From Rhodoluna limnophila (GTDB lineage: Bacteria > Actinomycetota > Actinomycetes > Actinomycetales > Microbacteriaceae): a stretch of DNA of 64,000 nt. The notes under the pieces were generated by a model. It saw only the letters and a program-made list of their open reading frames with translations. It did no database searches and had not been told where the DNA came from. Below are positions 1 through 8,636 of the stretch, piece after piece. Each line of letters starts with the position of its first letter. Position 1 is the stretch's first letter. The DNA is taken from the NCBI RefSeq assembly GCF_005845365.1, contig NZ_CP040509.1:558001-622000 (forward strand). The letters run 5' to 3'. The position numbers were made by a program, and so were the translations under genes.

Positions 1-152
1 TGAACGGACAGTACGAGTAGGGCAACCGATGCAAAAATCAGTGGCCAGATGCCCTCCCTCGGCATTGCCAGGCTGGACAGCAGACCGCCCACGAGGGCAG
101 CAAGCACGCGCCAAACCCGAGCTAGGCGATACAAGATGTGCTTAGGGGCCAT
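1..152 (-). CDS. lnt: Apolipoprotein N-acyltransferase, N-terminal fragment
   Basis: The reading frame opens with ATG at 152 on the minus strand and runs off the left edge of the window (about 50 codons visible). The visible part has a basic N-terminus (MAPKHILYRLARVWR) and two hydrophobic segments joined by a SLAMPREGIWPL stretch. This matches the first two membrane spans of Lnt, where a small-residue/Pro/Trp turn joins helix 1 and helix 2. Lnt adds the third acyl chain to lipoproteins in the membrane. The start lies 2 nt after the stop of the helicase gene, so it is probably the last visible gene of that operon, and helicase-lnt adjacency is common in Micrococcales. The catalytic nitrilase domain is outside the window, so the call rests on the N-terminus and context. 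Confidence 0.6.
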   Translation of the reverse strand, partial: MAPKHILYRLARVWRVLAALVGGLLSSLAMPREGIWPLIFASVALLVLSV

Positions 153-154
153 TG

Positions 155-2605
155 TTATCCGTAGTAGGAATAGGCGACGATGCCGCGTTTGACTTTAGTG
201 ACAGCAAGTTTTGCTGTTTCCGCAAGACCTGAATCTGCGGTTTGGGCAATTTGATCGAGCAGGTCAATGATTTGCTTGGTCCAACGGATAAAGTCACCGG
301 CCAGCAAGTCAGCGCTGTCTAGCACCGTATCCAGGCGTGCGCCGCTTGCCCATCGATGGATTGGCAACGCCAGGCTTAGGTCCAACGGTGGCGTTTGGCG
401 CAACTTGTGGTGGCGAGATAGTTCCTCGAGTTCGTGCCAAATATCCTGCGTAGTTTCAATTACCTCAGCAAAATTTCCCTTTGGAACCCTAGGTTCCCAC
501 TCTTCATCTCGTCTGGCCTCATAGACCAGAGATGCTGCCACGGCGGCCAGTGACGGTGCATCCAAGTTCTTCCAAACACCTTCGCGCAGACACTCTGAAA
601 TCAGCAGGTCGCGCTCGCCGTAGATGCGGGCCAAGGTTCGACCAGCGTCCAGGACGTCGTAATCTCCTTCTTGGTCAGGAGCGATGTAATTTAGGTCCGC
701 CAGCATTCCGCAGATGCGGTCGAAGGTTTTCGCAACCTGATTGGTGCGCCCCTCGATCTGGTTGAGGATACCCTCCAGCTCACGCTGCAGTTTGAACCAA
801 CGCTCGCCCCACCTGGCGTGGGCTTCGCGATCCTGACAACTGTGACAGGCGTGAGATCGCATGTCGCGCTTCAGCTGATTGAGGCGCTGTTCTTGAAGGT
901 GGCGACCTTTGCTCTGGCGAATGTCTTTGCCTCGATCTGCGCGAACTCGGCTGGCCGCCAAAGCGCGCTCTAGGTCGCTGATTTCGCGTCGAATAGTGGC
1001 GTACTCAACGAAATCGCCCTTGTGGCACTCCATTGCCTTGGCATAACCATCCAGAGAAACCTGCTTTTCGCGGATTCCTCTTGCCAAACCAACCACCGAG
1101 CGGTCAGCTTGAAATTGGGCGAAAGAGGTTTCGAGCACTTCTCTTGCTCGCTCGCGACCAAATGCCTCAATCAGGTTTACAGCCATGTTGTAGGTAGGTC
1201 GGAATGGGCTCACCAACGGATAGGTGCGCTTGCTGGCAAGACCCGCAACGTTGTTTGGGTCCATGTTCGCACTCCACTGAATGACCGAATGTCCCTGAGT
1301 GTCGATACCTCGACGACCAGCGCGACCGGTCAATTGGGTGTACTCCCCCGGTGTGATTTGGACTCGGCCCTCGCCGTTGAATTTATCCAGGCGCTCAAGA
1401 ACCACGGTTCGAGCCGGCATGTTTATGCCCAGTGCCAAGGTCTCAGTCGCAAAAACCACCTTGACTAACTTGCGTAGAAAGAGTTCTTCGACAACCTCTT
1501 TGAACGCCGGCAACATACCTGCGTGGTGCGCGGCGACGCCCCGCTCCAATCCGCTAAGCCACTCAAAGTAACCAAGGGTAGCGAGGTCCTCATCGGCAAT
1601 GTTGTAGCACTTTTCTTCTACTACCCGGCGGATTTCTTGCTTTTCTTCAGTTGTCGTTAGGCGAATCGAGCTGCTTTGGCAAGCCTTCACCGCAGCCTCA
1701 CAGCCAACTCGGGAGAAGATAAAGAAGATCGCCGGTAGTAGCTCTGCCTCGTCAAGAATATCGACTATTTCAGGCTTCGAAATTCTAGGAATTCGTGCTT
1801 GCTGGGCGCGGGCTTCGTGGTACGAGACTTTCTTGCCTCGCTGAGGTCGGTTTATCGGCTGCCGCATCTTTGAGGCATGCATTTGAGCTAGTTCTGGGTT
1901 GACTCGTACGTCTTTACCCTGATCATCGAACAACTCGATGAGTTCGTCGCCAAAGAGTACGTGCTGGTTGAGTGGGACCGGTCGGATTTCAGAAACGATA
2001 ATTTCTGTGTCCCCGCGAACCTCGTCAAGCCAGGCACCGAATTCCTCGGCGTTCGACACCGTGGCGCTGAGTGACACAATTTTGACGTCTTTTGGAAGGT
2101 GGAGAATAACTTCTTCCCAGACAGCACCTCGGAAGCGGTCGGCAAGATAGTGGACCTCATCCATCACGACAAAGCCCAGGCTGATTAGTGCATTCGAGTT
2201 TGCGTAAATCATGTTTCGCAACACCTCTGTGGTCATAACCACAATTTGGGCGTCTGAATTCTGATTGGTGTCGCCGGTAAGCAGTCCGACCCGTTCGGCG
2301 CCGTATCGTTTGACGAGTTCGGCATACTTTTGATTGCTCAGGGCCTTAATGGGCGTGGTGTAAAAGACCTTCAGGTTCTTTTCGATGGCCAGGTGAATTG
2401 CAAACTCACCGATGATGGTCTTTCCGGCTCCGGTCGGCGCAGCAACCAGAACGCCTTTACCGGCGGCCAGAGCCAAACAGGACTTCTCCTGAAAGTCATC
2501 GAGTGGAAAATCCAACAGTTTTAGAAAACTATCCAGCGATGGCGCCTTAGCCTTCTTTTTGGCGAGGGCAAACCTTTCGGCCGCACTCAACTCGATTTCA
2601 CTCAC
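155..2605 (-). CDS. helY: Ski2/Mtr4-like DEVH-box RNA helicase (HelY type)
   Basis: An 816-residue superfamily 2 helicase. Walker A APTGAGKT is at about residues 56-63, the DEVH box at 149-152, the SAT motif follows, and motif VI reads QLTGRAGRRG near residue 425. The C-terminal region carries a CHSCQD sequence and a helical DSHCT-like domain, as in actinobacterial HelY. The family unwinds RNA or RNA-containing duplexes; its role in actinobacteria is poorly defined. The GTG start overlaps the tatC stop by 4 nt (GTGA), so the two are translationally coupled. The order tatA-tatC-helY is also seen in Mycobacterium tuberculosis (Rv2094c-Rv2092c). Confidence 0.93.
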   Translation of the reverse strand: MSEIELSAAERFALAKKKAKAPSLDSFLKLLDFPLDDFQEKSCLALAAGKGVLVAAPTGAGKTIIGEFAIHLAIEKNLKVFYTTPIKALSNQKYAELVKRYGAERVGLLTGDTNQNSDAQIVVMTTEVLRNMIYANSNALISLGFVVMDEVHYLADRFRGAVWEEVILHLPKDVKIVSLSATVSNAEEFGAWLDEVRGDTEIIVSEIRPVPLNQHVLFGDELIELFDDQGKDVRVNPELAQMHASKMRQPINRPQRGKKVSYHEARAQQARIPRISKPEIVDILDEAELLPAIFFIFSRVGCEAAVKACQSSSIRLTTTEEKQEIRRVVEEKCYNIADEDLATLGYFEWLSGLERGVAAHHAGMLPAFKEVVEELFLRKLVKVVFATETLALGINMPARTVVLERLDKFNGEGRVQITPGEYTQLTGRAGRRGIDTQGHSVIQWSANMDPNNVAGLASKRTYPLVSPFRPTYNMAVNLIEAFGRERAREVLETSFAQFQADRSVVGLARGIREKQVSLDGYAKAMECHKGDFVEYATIRREISDLERALAASRVRADRGKDIRQSKGRHLQEQRLNQLKRDMRSHACHSCQDREAHARWGERWFKLQRELEGILNQIEGRTNQVAKTFDRICGMLADLNYIAPDQEGDYDVLDAGRTLARIYGERDLLISECLREGVWKNLDAPSLAAVAASLVYEARRDEEWEPRVPKGNFAEVIETTQDIWHELEELSRHHKLRQTPPLDLSLALPIHRWASGARLDTVLDSADLLAGDFIRWTKQIIDLLDQIAQTADSGLAETAKLAVTKVKRGIVAYSYYG

Positions 2606-3390
2606 AGGGTTTCCGTCAATTCTGTTTCGATTTTGGCGTCCCGTTTGGCACGTCGTTTGTCATTTATCGCTGTTACTGCGGCGGCTAAGAAATAGAGCGC
2701 AACCAGAGGAATCATGACCAAAAACATCGACATTGGGTCGGCGGTTGGGGTCGCCAGCGCGGCAATCAGCGCAATGACAAATACGGCGATCCGCCAGGAG
2801 TTCAAGATGTTTTTTGTAGTCAGTAACCCGGCAAAGTTGAGCAGCACTAGAACGACCGGAAGAACAAAGGCAATGCCGAAAACTAACAAGATGCGAATCG
2901 TGAAGAGAATGTATTCGTTGGCGTTGATCACGTTTGCTGTGCCGGTAGGTGTAAAGCCAATCAAAGTAGCCACAAAGCTCGGCAGCGAAATCCAGGCAAG
3001 CCAACATCCCGCAGCAAAAAGCGGAATGGCACTGAATAGAAAACCTAGTGTGTAGCGACGCTCTTTTTGCTTAAGCCCTGGGGTGATGAATGCCCAAAGG
3101 TTGTAGAGCCAAATTGGGCTGGTGAGCATGATGCCGAGGAAGATAGACACCTGCAGTTGAAGGTCAAAGGCTCCGGCTACAGTGCCAATATTCAGAGTTG
3201 CGTTGATGCCGCGCTCGGCTGCGAGTTCAACAATTGGGCCTTGCAATACCTGAAAAACTGGCTCAAAAATTATCCAGCCGACAACGGTTCCGCCAAGAAT
3301 AAACAGCGACGACCAGAACAGTCGTTTTCTTAGTTCCTTGAGGTGACCTCCGAGGTTCATCTTGCCCTCGGGGTTGCGCTTTCTAGCCAT
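2602..3390 (-). CDS. tatC: Sec-independent protein translocase TatC
   Basis: A 262-residue integral membrane protein with six predicted hydrophobic segments. The cytoplasmic N-terminus carries the family signature (GGHLKELRKRLFWS), and the first periplasmic loop contains a conserved-looking Pro/Glu region. TatC is the receptor for twin-arginine signal peptides and works with TatA to export folded proteins. The C-terminus is basic (NDKRRAKRDAK) and cytoplasmic. It lies 18 nt downstream of tatA and overlaps the helicase start by 4 nt. No tatB is adjacent; in many Gram-positive bacteria TatA suffices or tatB is encoded elsewhere. Confidence 0.95.
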   Translation of the reverse strand: MARKRNPEGKMNLGGHLKELRKRLFWSSLFILGGTVVGWIIFEPVFQVLQGPIVELAAERGINATLNIGTVAGAFDLQLQVSIFLGIMLTSPIWLYNLWAFITPGLKQKERRYTLGFLFSAIPLFAAGCWLAWISLPSFVATLIGFTPTGTANVINANEYILFTIRILLVFGIAFVLPVVLVLLNFAGLLTTKNILNSWRIAVFVIALIAALATPTADPMSMFLVMIPLVALYFLAAAVTAINDKRRAKRDAKIETELTETL

Positions 3391-3408
3391 AACTAACTAG
3401 ACCGGCGA

Positions 3409-3594
3409 CTATTTGGTTTCAGGCTTTGTGCCCTCGCCGTTGGCGCCAGTGGTGGTGTCATCGCTCTTAATTTCTTTTTTGAAAATACGCAGTGACTGCG
3501 CGAGGCTCTTTGCCAAACCCGGAAGTTTCGGTCCGCCCCACAACAACATGACGATGACGAGGATGATGATCCATTCCCAGCCTTGTAGTCGCAT
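3409..3594 (-). CDS. tatA: Twin-arginine translocase subunit TatA
   Basis: A 61-residue protein with the classic TatA layout: a short N-terminus, one transmembrane helix (about residues 7-20), the conserved hinge WGGPKLPGLAKSL with the invariant Phe/Leu-Gly-Pro-type turn, an amphipathic helix ending in KKEIK, and an acidic, polar tail. TatA oligomers form the translocation pore or thin the membrane. The ATG overlaps the stop of the upstream 110-codon gene by one base (TGATG). At 61 residues it is slightly short for the family but complete. Confidence 0.93.
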   Translation of the reverse strand: MRLQGWEWIIILVIVMLLWGGPKLPGLAKSLAQSLRIFKKEIKSDDTTTGANGEGTKPETK

Positions 3595-3926
3595 CAGTGA
3601 AACCTGCTTTCATCGGGGTTGAAGTTCTTTAGGGACCTTATAAGCCTACGCTGTCTGGCCTCGCGTTTTCTGGCTTTGTCACTCAGCAATTGCGCCCGTT
3701 TAGCTAACAGCACATCTGGGTCGTCGAGAACATTACTTTCAGGCCCCACATATTCAGCGGGTGCCTCCATAGCGGCCGACAATCGCTCTGCAGAACTAAG
3801 AATTCTCTCGAGCTGATGCATCACGCTTTCGAGACGAATGAAGAGCGAACGGGCGATAAACGCAAACACCACGAGCGCACCCGCAGCTAGACCGCACCAA
3901 ATCCAGAACCAGGCCCAGAACCCCAC
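3594..3926 (-). CDS. Single-span membrane protein of unknown function between pafC and tatA
   Basis: A 110-residue protein starting at GTG 3926, 2 nt after the pafC stop. A Trp-rich hydrophobic helix (about residues 2-28, FWAWFWIWCGLAAGAL) is followed by a predicted amphipathic helix or coiled coil (about 30-55) and a strongly basic C-terminal part (KARKREARQRRL). It looks like a membrane-anchored protein with a cytoplasmic basic tail. I do not recognise a named family. Its position in the operon, one base from tatA, suggests co-expression with Tat, but no function can be assigned. Confidence 0.8.
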   Translation of the reverse strand: MGFWAWFWIWCGLAAGALVVFAFIARSLFIRLESVMHQLERILSSAERLSAAMEAPAEYVGPESNVLDDPDVLLAKRAQLLSDKARKREARQRRLIRSLKNFNPDESRFH

Positions 3927-3928
3927 GG

Positions 3929-4924
3929 CTATCCCTCATCCTCAATTTGTTTTGGAGCTGGATTCTCGCGCATCGCCTTTTGTGCGTATTCCCGCACGAT
4001 AGTCCTAGCCTGCGCAGGTTCGATAACTCTTGCAGAACCGCCGTAGCGGGCTATCAGGCGCCCAATATTCGGCAGGTGGCCAATGCTTATCGTGGTGCGA
4101 ATCTTAGAATTTCCAACGTCTTTAGGTTCAGAAAGTGGCTGGAACTCTGCGATTAGGCCATAGGCTTCTGGGTCGACTTCAACAGTGACTTGAGTGTCGG
4201 TAATGCCCGCGACATAAATGGCATCGTCGATTTGGCCCACCGCCAAGGCTTGAGCGGTGAGTGGTTCGTTGAGCAAGTCAATAGAGCGCATTCGGTCCAG
4301 GCGAAAGTTTCGAACCTCTTGGTTAAGTGGACAAAACCCGCGCAGATAAGTGCCATCAGGGCTTGGATCTAGGCGGAGTGGTTCAATAACCCGGTTAGTG
4401 CGCTCACCTTTTTGGTTGAAATACTCGCAGGAGATCTGAACTCCATCAAGAATTGCGCGTCGGAGCAACTCTAGGCCGGCCTCTACCGTTCCAGGCTTCA
4501 CTTCAACCCGGGCACCCGAGCTGCGAACCTGTCCTTCTGAAATTAGGTCAACCAAGAATTTCACGTCGTCATCGTTGGCAAACTCTGGCATCGATGCAAG
4601 GTAATTTAGGCCCGCCGCGATGGCCGAGGTTTGCCGAGTCGAAAGCCTTGGGGCGCCATCAAGAACCAGGTTGTCGGTGAGTGACAACATGCCTTCTTCT
4701 TCGAGAGCGTCTAAATCGATCATGAAGAACCATTCTTCAAAACCATTTATGTCAGCTCGCGCTTCGTTTATCGAGGTGACCGCTTTTCGAACATACTCAA
4801 CACTCAACTCAAAGTGCTGGGCTGCCTCTGCGATGGAAACTGGTCCGCGATTTTGAAGAAAGCCAACCAAGGAAAGTAAAAAGTTGAGGCGGTCCTCGCC
4901 GTTGAAAGTGTTCAATTTAGGCAT
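3929..4924 (-). CDS. pafC: WYL-domain transcriptional regulator PafC
   Basis: I place the start at ATG 4924, giving a 331-residue protein beginning MPKLNTFNGEDRLN. The frame is open for 15 more codons upstream but that part overlaps pafB needlessly. It has an N-terminal winged-helix-like region (residues about 1-75) and a central-to-C-terminal WYL/WCX module with conserved Arg-rich features (PLRLDPSPDGTYLRGFC; RNFRLDRMRS). PafB and PafC form a heteromeric activator of the LexA/RecA-independent DNA-damage response in mycobacteria and respond to single-stranded DNA through WYL domains (known family biology). The 8-nt overlap with pafB indicates coupled translation, consistent with a 1:1 complex. 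Confidence 0.88.
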   Translation of the reverse strand: MPKLNTFNGEDRLNFLLSLVGFLQNRGPVSIAEAAQHFELSVEYVRKAVTSINEARADINGFEEWFFMIDLDALEEEGMLSLTDNLVLDGAPRLSTRQTSAIAAGLNYLASMPEFANDDDVKFLVDLISEGQVRSSGARVEVKPGTVEAGLELLRRAILDGVQISCEYFNQKGERTNRVIEPLRLDPSPDGTYLRGFCPLNQEVRNFRLDRMRSIDLLNEPLTAQALAVGQIDDAIYVAGITDTQVTVEVDPEAYGLIAEFQPLSEPKDVGNSKIRTTISIGHLPNIGRLIARYGGSARVIEPAQARTIVREYAQKAMRENPAPKQIEDEG

Positions 4925-5924
4925 GATCAGCCGCCACTCTCGCGAATCCGTTGTTGATTGCGTCGGCAAGCTCTCTTGGTCGAATCACTTCGATGTCCAA
5001 TGCAAAATTTCGCAATTCTTCGGCGAGCAGATGCACGTCTAAATAGTGCAGCTGAACAATTACATCGGGTGCCGAACCCAGGTCATCGTCAAGGTGAAAG
5101 TGAAACCAGGCCTGGCTATCACGGGCCACTTTTAGCTCGGCAACGTTGTTCTTGATGAATTCGTTTAGTGAATTAGTAGCAGCCTGAATGGCATCCTCGG
5201 TTGGTGCCTCGAATGAAACGGGCCCATCCTCAGTTTTGACTAGTTTCACTTTTGAAACTATTCGTTTTAGCAAAAAGTTGCGGGCCTCCGATGCACCCAG
5301 GTCATAACACTGAAGCATCCATTGGCCATCGATGTTTCTGAGCGACCAAGGCTGTACGCGCCGCTTACTTACTGTGCCGTCCGGTTTACGGTAATCGAAT
5401 TCGACTTCATGCTGGTCATCAATGGCCGAGTTGAGAGGTGTGAAACTCGGCTCTCTGGTTTGAATCCTTGGAGCAAATCCAATGAGGTCTTCTGCCGATG
5501 GCGCAATTCCAAGTGCTCGCAGTCGAACCAGCGCCTGGCTAGCCTCAGACTTCAATGATGCCTTGGCCCAAACCTGAGCGGCCAGGCTCAGGATTTGTAG
5601 CTGCTTGGGGCTTAGCTCAACTTGATGAGGCCAGACAAAGCTTCCGTTTTCTATTACGTACCGCAGTTCCTCTGCGTCTGCCTTAGGGTCAACTAGCTCA
5701 AGCTTTATACCGCTGGCTCGCAAATCTGCCTTGTCGCGCTCAAACATCCGGTTCAACGATTCATCATCATTACTGCGGGGTGCTGTCGCGTATGTGGTTA
5801 CAGCCTTAAAAATTTCAGCCTTAGTTAGCCCTCGTTCAGCAAAAATCAGCGCACAGGTAAGTTGAAGCAACCGCTCAGACTTATCAGACTTGGCCGGTTG
5901 CCAAGTTGATTCGCGTTCAGTCAA
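4917..5924 (-). CDS. pafB: WYL-domain transcriptional regulator PafB
   Basis: A 335-residue protein starting at TTG 5924, preceded by GGGGAG very close to the start. The frame continues upstream but that extension overlaps the FKBP gene and looks non-native. An N-terminal HTH (KSERLLQLTCALIFAERGLTKAEI) precedes a WYL domain with a FDYRKPDG strand and PWSLRNIDGQWMLQCYD. It is the partner of PafC. In mycobacteria pafBC lies in an operon with the Pup ligase gene pafA; here an FKBP lipoprotein gene precedes it and no pup, prcBA or pafA is present. The short spacing between the GGGGAG and TTG leaves some doubt about the exact start. Confidence 0.88.
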   Translation of the reverse strand: MTERESTWQPAKSDKSERLLQLTCALIFAERGLTKAEIFKAVTTYATAPRSNDDESLNRMFERDKADLRASGIKLELVDPKADAEELRYVIENGSFVWPHQVELSPKQLQILSLAAQVWAKASLKSEASQALVRLRALGIAPSAEDLIGFAPRIQTREPSFTPLNSAIDDQHEVEFDYRKPDGTVSKRRVQPWSLRNIDGQWMLQCYDLGASEARNFLLKRIVSKVKLVKTEDGPVSFEAPTEDAIQAATNSLNEFIKNNVAELKVARDSQAWFHFHLDDDLGSAPDVIVQLHYLDVHLLAEELRNFALDIEVIRPRELADAINNGFARVAADHA

Positions 5925-5943
5925 CTCTCCCCCCGTTTGAAAT

Positions 5944-6918
5944 TTAGTTAGCCGGTGAACTGGTAGCCAAGATATCAACCACAAAAATTAGGGTTGAGTT
6001 AGCTGGGATGCTTCCGGTCGCGGTGTCACCATAGCCGTCGGCAGGCGGAATGATCGCAATGATCTGCGAGCCCACTGTCTGACCTTCAAGGGCCTTGATG
6101 AAGCCACTGATTAGTGAATCCTCGCGAAGTTCGAATTGTGCTGGAGTTCCTGAGTCCCAGGTCGACTCAAACTTTTCGCCGCCCCAGACGAAACCGCTGT
6201 AGTGAATGGTCACCGCATCATTGAGCTTGACAGTGTCTCCAACACCCTTCAGCAGCGTTGAAACCATGAATTCTTTCGGAGCATCTCCGGTTGGCATGGT
6301 GATACCTGGCACATGCTTTGCTGAACGGACTACAGCCGGGAAGCCAGCCTCTGCCGGCTGTTCTGCGCCGGTTGCGTAAGGCAGTGTAACTTCTAGCACG
6401 TCGAGAATGTAGACGATTGAGTCGGTCGGGCTAATTCCCAGGTCGCTCGCACCCTCGCCCTGGTGGGCAAATTTTGCTGGAAAGAGCACCGCAACGCGTG
6501 AGCCTGCTCGCACACCTGAAAGCGCGTGACAGAAGTCTGGGTACTGTCCGCTAGCGATGGTCTGGGTAATAGCATCGGTGCCATCGAACTTGGTCGACTG
6601 GAAAGCCTCACCGGTGCCGCCGTTAAGGGCAACAAACTCGAGCTTTAGGCTCTCGTCTCCAGTGAATTTTGCGCCATCACCCTCGGTGATGATTTTGGTC
6701 TCGATCTGGTCCGAGGTTAGGGGTGTCGGGAATTCCACAGTTGGAACGCTCCCAGCTGTGCCTGAAGTCTTGATCTGAGCAGCATTTTCACCGGCCACGA
6801 AGGTGTCGCAGGTTTGCTCTACACCGGCAAAAAGTTCATCAACCGGGTTTGCTGACGCACATCCGGTGAGAGTAACGGTAAGTGAGGCAGCTGCGAAGAC
6901 AGCAATAAATTTGCGCAA
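5944..6918 (-). CDS. FKBP-type peptidyl-prolyl isomerase lipoprotein with two FKBP-like domains
   Basis: The chosen start is TTG 6918, giving 324 residues. It begins with a lipoprotein signal (RKFIAVFAAASLTVTLTGC) with lipobox LTGC at residues 17-20; the longer frame would bury this signal. Two FKBP-like segments follow. The second, C-terminal one is well formed (VTIHYSGFVWGGEKFEST, ISGFIKALEGQTVGS, IIPPADGYGD, STLIFVVDIL). The first is degenerate. The mature protein would sit on the outer face of the membrane and help exported proteins fold. FKBP genes next to pafB are common in Micrococcales. A TAAACT -10-like element lies at 6947-6952 on the minus strand. Confidence 0.88.
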   Translation of the reverse strand: MRKFIAVFAAASLTVTLTGCASANPVDELFAGVEQTCDTFVAGENAAQIKTSGTAGSVPTVEFPTPLTSDQIETKIITEGDGAKFTGDESLKLEFVALNGGTGEAFQSTKFDGTDAITQTIASGQYPDFCHALSGVRAGSRVAVLFPAKFAHQGEGASDLGISPTDSIVYILDVLEVTLPYATGAEQPAEAGFPAVVRSAKHVPGITMPTGDAPKEFMVSTLLKGVGDTVKLNDAVTIHYSGFVWGGEKFESTWDSGTPAQFELREDSLISGFIKALEGQTVGSQIIAIIPPADGYGDTATGSIPANSTLIFVVDILATSSPAN

Positions 6919-6970
6919 GGTTATTTCTTTCAAGTCGTTTGGCTTTAGTTTACTCAGCGGTGCTGTGAAA

Positions 6971-7960
6971 TTACTGCTGGCTTTTCGCTTCAGCGGCAGC
7001 GTTAGCACTTCGGATGGTTTTACGCAGTTTCTTGTCTGAAACTTTCCGTTCACCCATGTGATCCGGGTTCCAAACAGCCAAGTCCTCATCGGCAAACTCA
7101 GGCTTTGCCTTCGTGGTTTTGAAGTCCGGAAGAACTGCGCCAGGCGCCAGGCGGCGGGCAGTAACCAGGAATCCGGTGTGCCCAATCATTCTGTGCTCCG
7201 GACGCACTGCCAAGCCCTGTAAGTGCCACCCGCGAACCATGGATTCCCAGGCCTCTGGCTCGGCAAAAAGCTGGCTCTTTCTCAGTGCCTCGGTGAATCG
7301 AGAAAGTTGGGTAACCGTCGCAACGTACCCGATGATGATTCCACCCGGAGTCAGGGCATCTGCGCACTCTTGGATGCATTCCCAAGGTGCCAACATGTCG
7401 AGCACAATTCGATCGACAGATCCCGGTTCGGTTTTCTTCGGCAGTTCATCCTGAAGATCACCCAGGTGAATGTTCCAGTTGTCTGGAACCAGGCCTAGGT
7501 TGGTAGCCACATTGGCACGGGCAATTTCGGCAAATTCAGAACGGCGCTCGAACGAATCGAGTGTTCCGTGATCACCAATAGCTCGCAGAAGATACATACT
7601 CAGGCCACCAGAGCCGACGCCGGCTTCAACCACTCGGGCACCCGGATAAATGTCGCCCATCACAACAATCTGTGCCGAGTCCTTTGGGTAGATGATGTTG
7701 GCGCCTCGCGGCATAGACAAAACAAAGTCGCTCAGAAGTGGGCGGAAAGCCAGGTATTCAACGCCGGTCTGGTTGGCAATGATTGAACCTTCAGGCTTGC
7801 CGATGATGTCGTCGTGCATCAAATCACCTCGGTGGGTGCCGTAACGGGCGCCCTCAATCAGAGTGATTGTATTAAGTCGACCTTTTGGTCCGGTGAGCTG
7901 AACTCGATCACCGGCACGGAAAGGACCGGTAGGTAGGCCGGCATCGCTGAGTTTTGTCAT
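6971..7960 (-). CDS. trmI: tRNA (adenine-N1)-methyltransferase TrmI (m1A58)
   Basis: A 329-residue protein. The N-terminal beta-rich domain (FRAGDRVQLTGPKGR) precedes a Rossmann-type methyltransferase fold with the SAM-binding motif VEAGVGSGGLS at about 111-121 and the LDMLAPWE motif further on. The family methylates A58 in the T-loop of tRNA. ATG 7960 is preceded by AGGAAACC. It lies 10 nt after the HAD gene. In mycobacteria trmI lies just upstream of the mpa-dop-pup-prcBA region; here the next gene is the FKBP lipoprotein after a 52-nt gap. Confidence 0.93.
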   Translation of the reverse strand: MTKLSDAGLPTGPFRAGDRVQLTGPKGRLNTITLIEGARYGTHRGDLMHDDIIGKPEGSIIANQTGVEYLAFRPLLSDFVLSMPRGANIIYPKDSAQIVVMGDIYPGARVVEAGVGSGGLSMYLLRAIGDHGTLDSFERRSEFAEIARANVATNLGLVPDNWNIHLGDLQDELPKKTEPGSVDRIVLDMLAPWECIQECADALTPGGIIIGYVATVTQLSRFTEALRKSQLFAEPEAWESMVRGWHLQGLAVRPEHRMIGHTGFLVTARRLAPGAVLPDFKTTKAKPEFADEDLAVWNPDHMGERKVSDKKLRKTIRSANAAAEAKSQQ

Positions 7961-7970
7961 GGTTTCCTAT

Positions 7971-8627
7971 CTAAAAAAGATTACGAAGGTCATCGACGGT
8001 GACTCCTACCAAGGTCGGCCAGATGGTCCGACCCGGGATGTGCGGAATCTCGATGAAATTTGGTACGCCAATTGCCCTGGTTCCGGCCGCCTCGGCACTT
8101 CGAAGGCCGGTATTCGAATCTTCAATTGCAACGCAGTCGGATGCATCGACTCCGAGCAGTTCTGCTGCCCGGAGGTAAGGGTCTGGAAACGGCTTTCCTC
8201 TGGCAACGTCGTCACCGCCAACGATTACATCGAAGGCCTTAAAAGGGATTTGATCCACGACTTCCTGTGCCATGTGATGGAGTGACATGGTTACGAGGGC
8301 TGTCTTGATGCCAGCTTCGCGGAGTGCCAGCAGGAGCTCCTTTGCGCCCGGGCGCCAAGGCACCTCAACCGCCAACTGCTCCCTGACTCCATCGGTGAGT
8401 CGGGTAATAATTTCGTGCGGATGTAACGAGCTGTCAAGTTTCTCTTTGATTACTTGTGATGAGTCATACAGACTCATTCCAATTAGATCAAAGCCATCCT
8501 GCTGGGACCATTCACGAGAGTGAGCAGCTGCCAGATCGCGTTCGCTTTTCATCCAGTAGTGCTCGGAATCAACCAGCGTGCCATCCATGTCCCAGAGGAC
8601 TGCTGCAGGCAGCTGATTTTTCAACAT
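7971..8627 (-). CDS. HAD-superfamily hydrolase (beta-phosphoglucomutase/phosphatase-like)
   Basis: A 218-residue HAD protein. Motif I is DMDGTLVDS with nucleophile Asp13 and Asp15, motif II is VTMS, the motif III lysine is in GKPFPDPY, and the motif IV acidic residue is in AIEDSNTG. A helical C1 cap sits between motifs I and II, as in phosphatases of small sugar phosphates or nucleotides. The substrate cannot be told from sequence. ATG 8627 has a GGAG four bases upstream, and a TAAAAT element lies at 8637-8642. It is the first gene of the operon through trmI. Confidence 0.9.
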   Translation of the reverse strand: MLKNQLPAAVLWDMDGTLVDSEHYWMKSERDLAAAHSREWSQQDGFDLIGMSLYDSSQVIKEKLDSSLHPHEIITRLTDGVREQLAVEVPWRPGAKELLLALREAGIKTALVTMSLHHMAQEVVDQIPFKAFDVIVGGDDVARGKPFPDPYLRAAELLGVDASDCVAIEDSNTGLRSAEAAGTRAIGVPNFIEIPHIPGRTIWPTLVGVTVDDLRNLF

Positions 8628-8636
8628 AATGCTCCG

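Noticed and set aside
4922-4969. N-terminal extension of PafC
   Set aside because: The extra 15 codons fall inside pafB and do not look like PafC; ATG 4924 is the better start.
6919-7185. N-terminal extension of the FKBP protein
   Set aside because: The lipoprotein signal begins only at TTG 6918; upstream codons overlap trmI.
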